Origin: an uncultured Candidatus Pelagibacter sp.
GTDB lineage: Bacteria; Pseudomonadota; Alphaproteobacteria; Pelagibacterales; Pelagibacteraceae
Direction of reading: 5' to 3'
Assembly: GCA_905618915.1 (NCBI GenBank)
Contig: CAJQTI010000007.1
Span: 1 to 64,000 of the forward strand
DNA length: 64,000 nucleotides
The stretch's first letter is position 1. The number at the start of each line of letters is the position of its first letter. The position numbers and the translations under genes are program-made. This document shows, in pieces, positions 61,315 through 64,000 of this stretch. The notes beneath the pieces are model-generated. The model was not told where the DNA came from. It made no database searches and was given only the letters and a program-made list of their open reading frames with translations.

Positions 61315-62685
61315 TTGTCTAAAGCATTAAAATTAACCAAAGATCCCATTTGGGAGCTACTTAGAAAAGTAACAATTCCAGCTAGTGTCGGTTCATTATT
61401 TCAAACATTTTATAATTTAGTTGATACGTGGTTTGCAGGAAGAATTTCTGCTGAAGCTATAGGTGCAATTGCTAAATCATTTCCTATATATTTTGTAATA
61501 ATTGCTGTTGGTGTTGGTATTGGTGCTGCAACAAACTCATGCATTGGTAATTTATTAGGTGCAAAACAAGATAATAAAGCATCATTGTTAATTGCTCAAT
61601 CTGTAATCTTTGCACTGATTATTTCTGTTGTTGTCACCTTGTTTGGATTAAATGCATCTAATTTTCTTTTAACAGTAATGGGCTCTGATGCCGCTAGTAT
61701 AGCTTTAACAAGAGAATATTTAGATATAATTTTTTACGGTACTTTTATTGTAATGATTCAAATTTCTTTAAATGGAGCCTTAAATGCTCAAGGAGATACT
61801 AAAAGTTATAGAAATGTTTTAATATTTAGTTTCTTTTTAAACATATTTTTAAATCCATTATTTATCTGGGGATACGGAATTGTTCCAGCTTATGGTATAG
61901 GTGGTCTTGCTATAGCAACTGTAATTGCCCAGTCAGTAGGTACCTTTTATTTAGCGTATAAAATTAACTCATGTAAATTGAAAAAGTATTTATCAATTAA
62001 ATGTTTTATTCCTAAATTGATATTATTAAAAGAATTGTTCACACAAGCACTACCCATTATGATTAGCATGCTGTTTATTGGTGTTGGTATTTTTAATATT
62101 TTATATTTTATTGGTCAATTTGGTGATCTTGCAACAGCTGGTTACGGTGCAGCCTTAAGAGTGGAGCAAGTTTTTTTATTACCAGTTATTGGATTGAACA
62201 CTGCAGTACTTTCTATCGGTGGACAAAATTTTGGTGCTAAAAATTATGACCGTATAAGAGAATTATATTCGAAAGCTTTATTATTTGGATCATCTTTTAT
62301 GGCTGTTGCAGGTGTTATATTATTTCTTGGTGCGGAGTTTTTTGTGTCTCAATTTACAGATAACCAAGAAGCTATATTTCATGGTACTATATATTTAAAA
62401 ATAGCTGCATTAATTGCGCCTGTTTACCCTGTGTTTTTTATAACTACAGCTGTATTTCAAGCTGTTAAGAAACCTATCTATAGTCTTTATTTAAGTGTTT
62501 TAAGGTTATCAGCGTTACCTTTCTTGTCTCTTTGGTATGTAATTAATATCAGAGGTGGGGATTACTCAGATATATTCTATACTATAATGGCAACTAATTG
62601 GTTTATAGGTATTGCAGTAATCATATTCATTGGATATTTTTTAAATAATGTTTTTAAACAAAAAAAAAATCATTTTAGTTATTAG
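61315..62685 (+). CDS. MATE family efflux transporter
   Basis: 456 residues with about twelve membrane helices. It starts at TTG 61315, supported by an AGGA sequence 7 bases earlier and a family-like N-terminus (KALKLTKDPIWELLRKVTIPASVGSLFQTFYNLVD). AEAIGAIAKSFP and GAALRVEQVFLLPVIGLNTA are MATE-like segments. It probably exports organic cations or metabolites using an ion gradient. It overlaps the next gene by 38 bases. Confidence 0.9.
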   Translation: MSKALKLTKDPIWELLRKVTIPASVGSLFQTFYNLVDTWFAGRISAEAIGAIAKSFPIYFVIIAVGVGIGAATNSCIGNLLGAKQDNKASLLIAQSVIFALIISVVVTLFGLNASNFLLTVMGSDAASIALTREYLDIIFYGTFIVMIQISLNGALNAQGDTKSYRNVLIFSFFLNIFLNPLFIWGYGIVPAYGIGGLAIATVIAQSVGTFYLAYKINSCKLKKYLSIKCFIPKLILLKELFTQALPIMISMLFIGVGIFNILYFIGQFGDLATAGYGAALRVEQVFLLPVIGLNTAVLSIGGQNFGAKNYDRIRELYSKALLFGSSFMAVAGVILFLGAEFFVSQFTDNQEAIFHGTIYLKIAALIAPVYPVFFITTAVFQAVKKPIYSLYLSVLRLSALPFLSLWYVINIRGGDYSDIFYTIMATNWFIGIAVIIFIGYFLNNVFKQKKNHFSY

Positions 62686-63133
62686 TGTTTCTTCACTAAT
62701 ATTTTTCTTAATTTTTAATCAAGTCAAATCACAAGATCTTAGAGTTGTAGATGGTGACACAATTCATCTTAATGGAGAAAAAATTAGATTTACTGGAATA
62801 GATACACCTGAATTAAAACAAACTTGCCTTAAAGACGGTGTAAAAGATCCTTGTGGAGTTAAAGCAAAACAAATCCTTAATAATAAAATTGGAAACAATG
62901 AAGTTGAATGTATTAGTGAGGGAATTGATCAATACAAAAGAACATTAGCTGAATGTTTTGTAAATAATGAAAGTCTATCGAGCTATTTAGTTAGAAGTGG
63001 CTATGCATTTGCTTACAGAAGATATTCAAAAAAGTTTGTACCAGATGAGGATTATGCAAGAATCAATAAAATAGGCATGTGGTCTATGGAGTTTGATTAT
63101 CCTTGGGATTATAGAAAATCTAAAAAAAATTAA
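62648..63133 (+). CDS. Secreted thermonuclease (SNase) family protein
   Basis: 161 residues. An N-terminal signal or anchor helix (KKKIILVISVSSLIFFLIF) precedes an OB-fold nuclease: RVVDGDTIHLNGEKIRFTGIDTPEL, with the Arg and Glu active residues, and DQYKRTLAECFVNNESL, the second Arg. SYLVRSGYAFAYRRYS and DYARINKIGMWSMEFDYPWDYRK finish the domain. It would cut nucleic acids in the periplasm or outside, possibly for nucleotide scavenging. Its start lies in the 3' end of the MATE gene. Confidence 0.9.
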   Translation: MFLNKKKIILVISVSSLIFFLIFNQVKSQDLRVVDGDTIHLNGEKIRFTGIDTPELKQTCLKDGVKDPCGVKAKQILNNKIGNNEVECISEGIDQYKRTLAECFVNNESLSSYLVRSGYAFAYRRYSKKFVPDEDYARINKIGMWSMEFDYPWDYRKSKKN

Positions 63134-63140
63134 AGCTATA

Positions 63141-63167
63141 TGGGGCGTTCTGTTACCCGGTGCCCCA
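63141..63167. other. GC-rich hairpin in an AT-rich intergenic gap
   Basis: TGGGGC (63141-63146) pairs with GCCCCA (63162-63167) around a 15-nt loop that contains TTACCCGG. It sits in the 51-bp gap between the convergent SNase and GNAT genes. Its GC content stands out from the surroundings, which suggests constrained RNA structure. It could be a terminator, but there is no clear U tract on either strand. Strand of function is not known. Confidence 0.5.
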
Positions 63168-63184
63168 GGTTTCTAATTAATCTC

Positions 63185-63445
63185 TTATTTGTTAGTTTTA
63201 AATAGTCTTTCACCCAAAGGACTGATTGGGTCTTGAGGTGTAGGCTCAATTTTAGTTTTTTCTTCAACAATACTTAATAGCTTTTTAGCAAGTCCTTTAC
63301 GTCTAAATATGGGATTAACAAAAATATACTCAACTTCTGCTTCTTCGTTATACCTAACAAAACCAATTGTGGTATTGATATTTTTGAATGTGATCACACC
63401 ATCGCTAAACGAAATATCATAGTTTGTGCTATTTAATTCATTCAT
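63185..63445 (-). CDS. Small GNAT-like acetyltransferase domain protein
   Basis: 86 residues. EVEYIFVNPIFRRKGLAKKLLSIVEEKT (about 38-65) resembles GNAT motif A, including the acetyl-CoA pyrophosphate loop R-R-K-G-L-A. The protein is about half the length of a complete GNAT fold, similar to very short YjdJ-type members, so it may be a compact acetyltransferase or a degenerate one. It shares one base with the end of the ABC permease gene upstream (TAATG), suggesting co-transcription. Confidence 0.65.
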   Translation of the reverse strand: MNELNSTNYDISFSDGVITFKNINTTIGFVRYNEEAEVEYIFVNPIFRRKGLAKKLLSIVEEKTKIEPTPQDPISPLGERLFKTNK

Positions 63446-64000
63446 TAATTGTTTCCATCTTTTTTAAGTCTTTTTTCTAATTTTCTTACAAAGAAAGAAA
63501 CAATTAATATTAAGATTAAATATTCTAGAATTAAGAATGTATAAATCTCAAGAGGTCTATATGTTGAAACAACTAGTTCATTAGCTTTTCTAGTTAGATC
63601 TGCAATTCCTATAATTGATACTAATGAAGACATTTTCAAAACATAAACAAACTGATTACCGAGTGCTGGTAGAATATTTTTAATTGCTTGTGGAAGTATT
63701 ACCAACCTCAATCTTTTATAAAAAGTTAAACCTAATGACGAGCCAGCTTCCCACTGTGATTTTTTAATTGAGTTTATACCTGCTCTAAAAATTTCTGCTT
63801 GAAAAGCACTTTCACTTATTGCTAATGCAATAATTCCTGAAACAAATGGACTAAAGCTTAATCCTGTCATTATAGGAAGCCCGTAATAAACCCACAAAAT
63901 TAAAACTAATAACGGTATAGCTCTTACAATTTCAACGTATCCAATATTTATATAAGTTAAAAACTTATTCTTAGCTAAAGAAGGTATTGCAACTACAAAT
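63445..64000 (-). CDS. Amino-acid ABC transporter permease (partial, N-terminus beyond the window)
   Basis: At least 185 residues, open to the window edge in frame. Membrane segments alternate with the HisM/GlnP-type sequence YVEIVRAIPLLVLILWVYYG and the cytoplasmic EAA loop AEIFRAGINSIKKSQWEAGSSLGLT that docks the ATPase. QAIKNILPALGNQFVYVLKMSSL is also typical. It belongs to polar amino-acid uptake systems; the binding protein and ATPase genes are not in view. Confidence 0.9.
   Translation of the reverse strand, partial: FVVAIPSLAKNKFLTYINIGYVEIVRAIPLLVLILWVYYGLPIMTGLSFSPFVSGIIALAISESAFQAEIFRAGINSIKKSQWEAGSSLGLTFYKRLRLVILPQAIKNILPALGNQFVYVLKMSSLVSIIGIADLTRKANELVVSTYRPLEIYTFLILEYLILILIVSFFVRKLEKRLKKDGNN

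Overview
The window looks like a piece of a SAR11 (Candidatus Pelagibacter, Alphaproteobacteria) chromosome. It is strongly AT-rich. Genes are packed with gaps of a few bases or overlaps, the proteins are rich in Lys, Ile and Asn, and the gene orders are alphaproteobacterial: purB-purC-purS-purQ-purL-bolA-grxD, tuf-tRNA-Trp-secE-nusG, secY-adk-rpsM and pyrB-pyrC-plsY-topA. I see no rRNA, IS element, prophage or CRISPR array. The assignment rests on sequence character and synteny, not on a database search.

Layout. 1-3053 (+): 3' end of cysS, a frameshifted citramalate synthase gene (cimA), an rRNA/tRNA methyltransferase (trmJ-like) and rpsD with its own consensus promoter. 3189-4379 (+): cyclopropane fatty acid synthase. 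4384-11613 (-): a nine-gene run transcribed sfsA-map-purB-purC-purS-purQ-purL-bolA-grxD, covering several purine biosynthesis steps plus a glutaredoxin/BolA iron-sulfur pair. 11635-14059 (+): a CinA/MoaB-like protein, a gamma-glutamylcyclotransferase-like protein, tRNA-Leu, nadK and a small lipoprotein. 14102-14954 (-): tRNA-Thr and rlmB. 15085-43847 (+): about 29 kb of uninterrupted translation and transcription genes, namely tRNA-Tyr, tRNA-Gly, tuf, tRNA-Trp, secE, nusG, rplKAJL, rpoBC, then the complete str, S10, spc and alpha operons ending at rplQ. 43872-44786 (+): an RluC/D-type pseudouridine synthase. 44767-50235: lipB (-), mgtE (+), panC (-), a frameshifted galU (+), ugd (+) and a RidA-family protein (-). 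50238-56473 (-): a small secreted protein, topA, plsY, a dihydroorotase-like gene lacking the metal-binding HxH, pyrB and ruvX. 56525-63133 (+): gatCAB, an O-methyltransferase, a TrhO-type rhodanese protein, a MATE transporter and a secreted nuclease. 63185-64000 (-): a small GNAT protein and a truncated amino-acid ABC permease.

Most of the window is ordinary core genome. The points that deserve a second look are small: two single-base frameshifts at A8 runs in otherwise well-conserved genes (cimA and galU); a structured leader before rpsL starting at a predicted promoter; a perfect hairpin between rplL and rpoB; a near-leaderless rpsD; nadK starting 4 nt after a tRNA; an isolated GC-rich hairpin at about 63.15 kb; conserved-position losses (rpmD, dprA, a second tuf); a probable non-catalytic dihydroorotase; and a very frequent one-base stop/start overlap (TAATG). 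I found no convincing novel multi-gene system.
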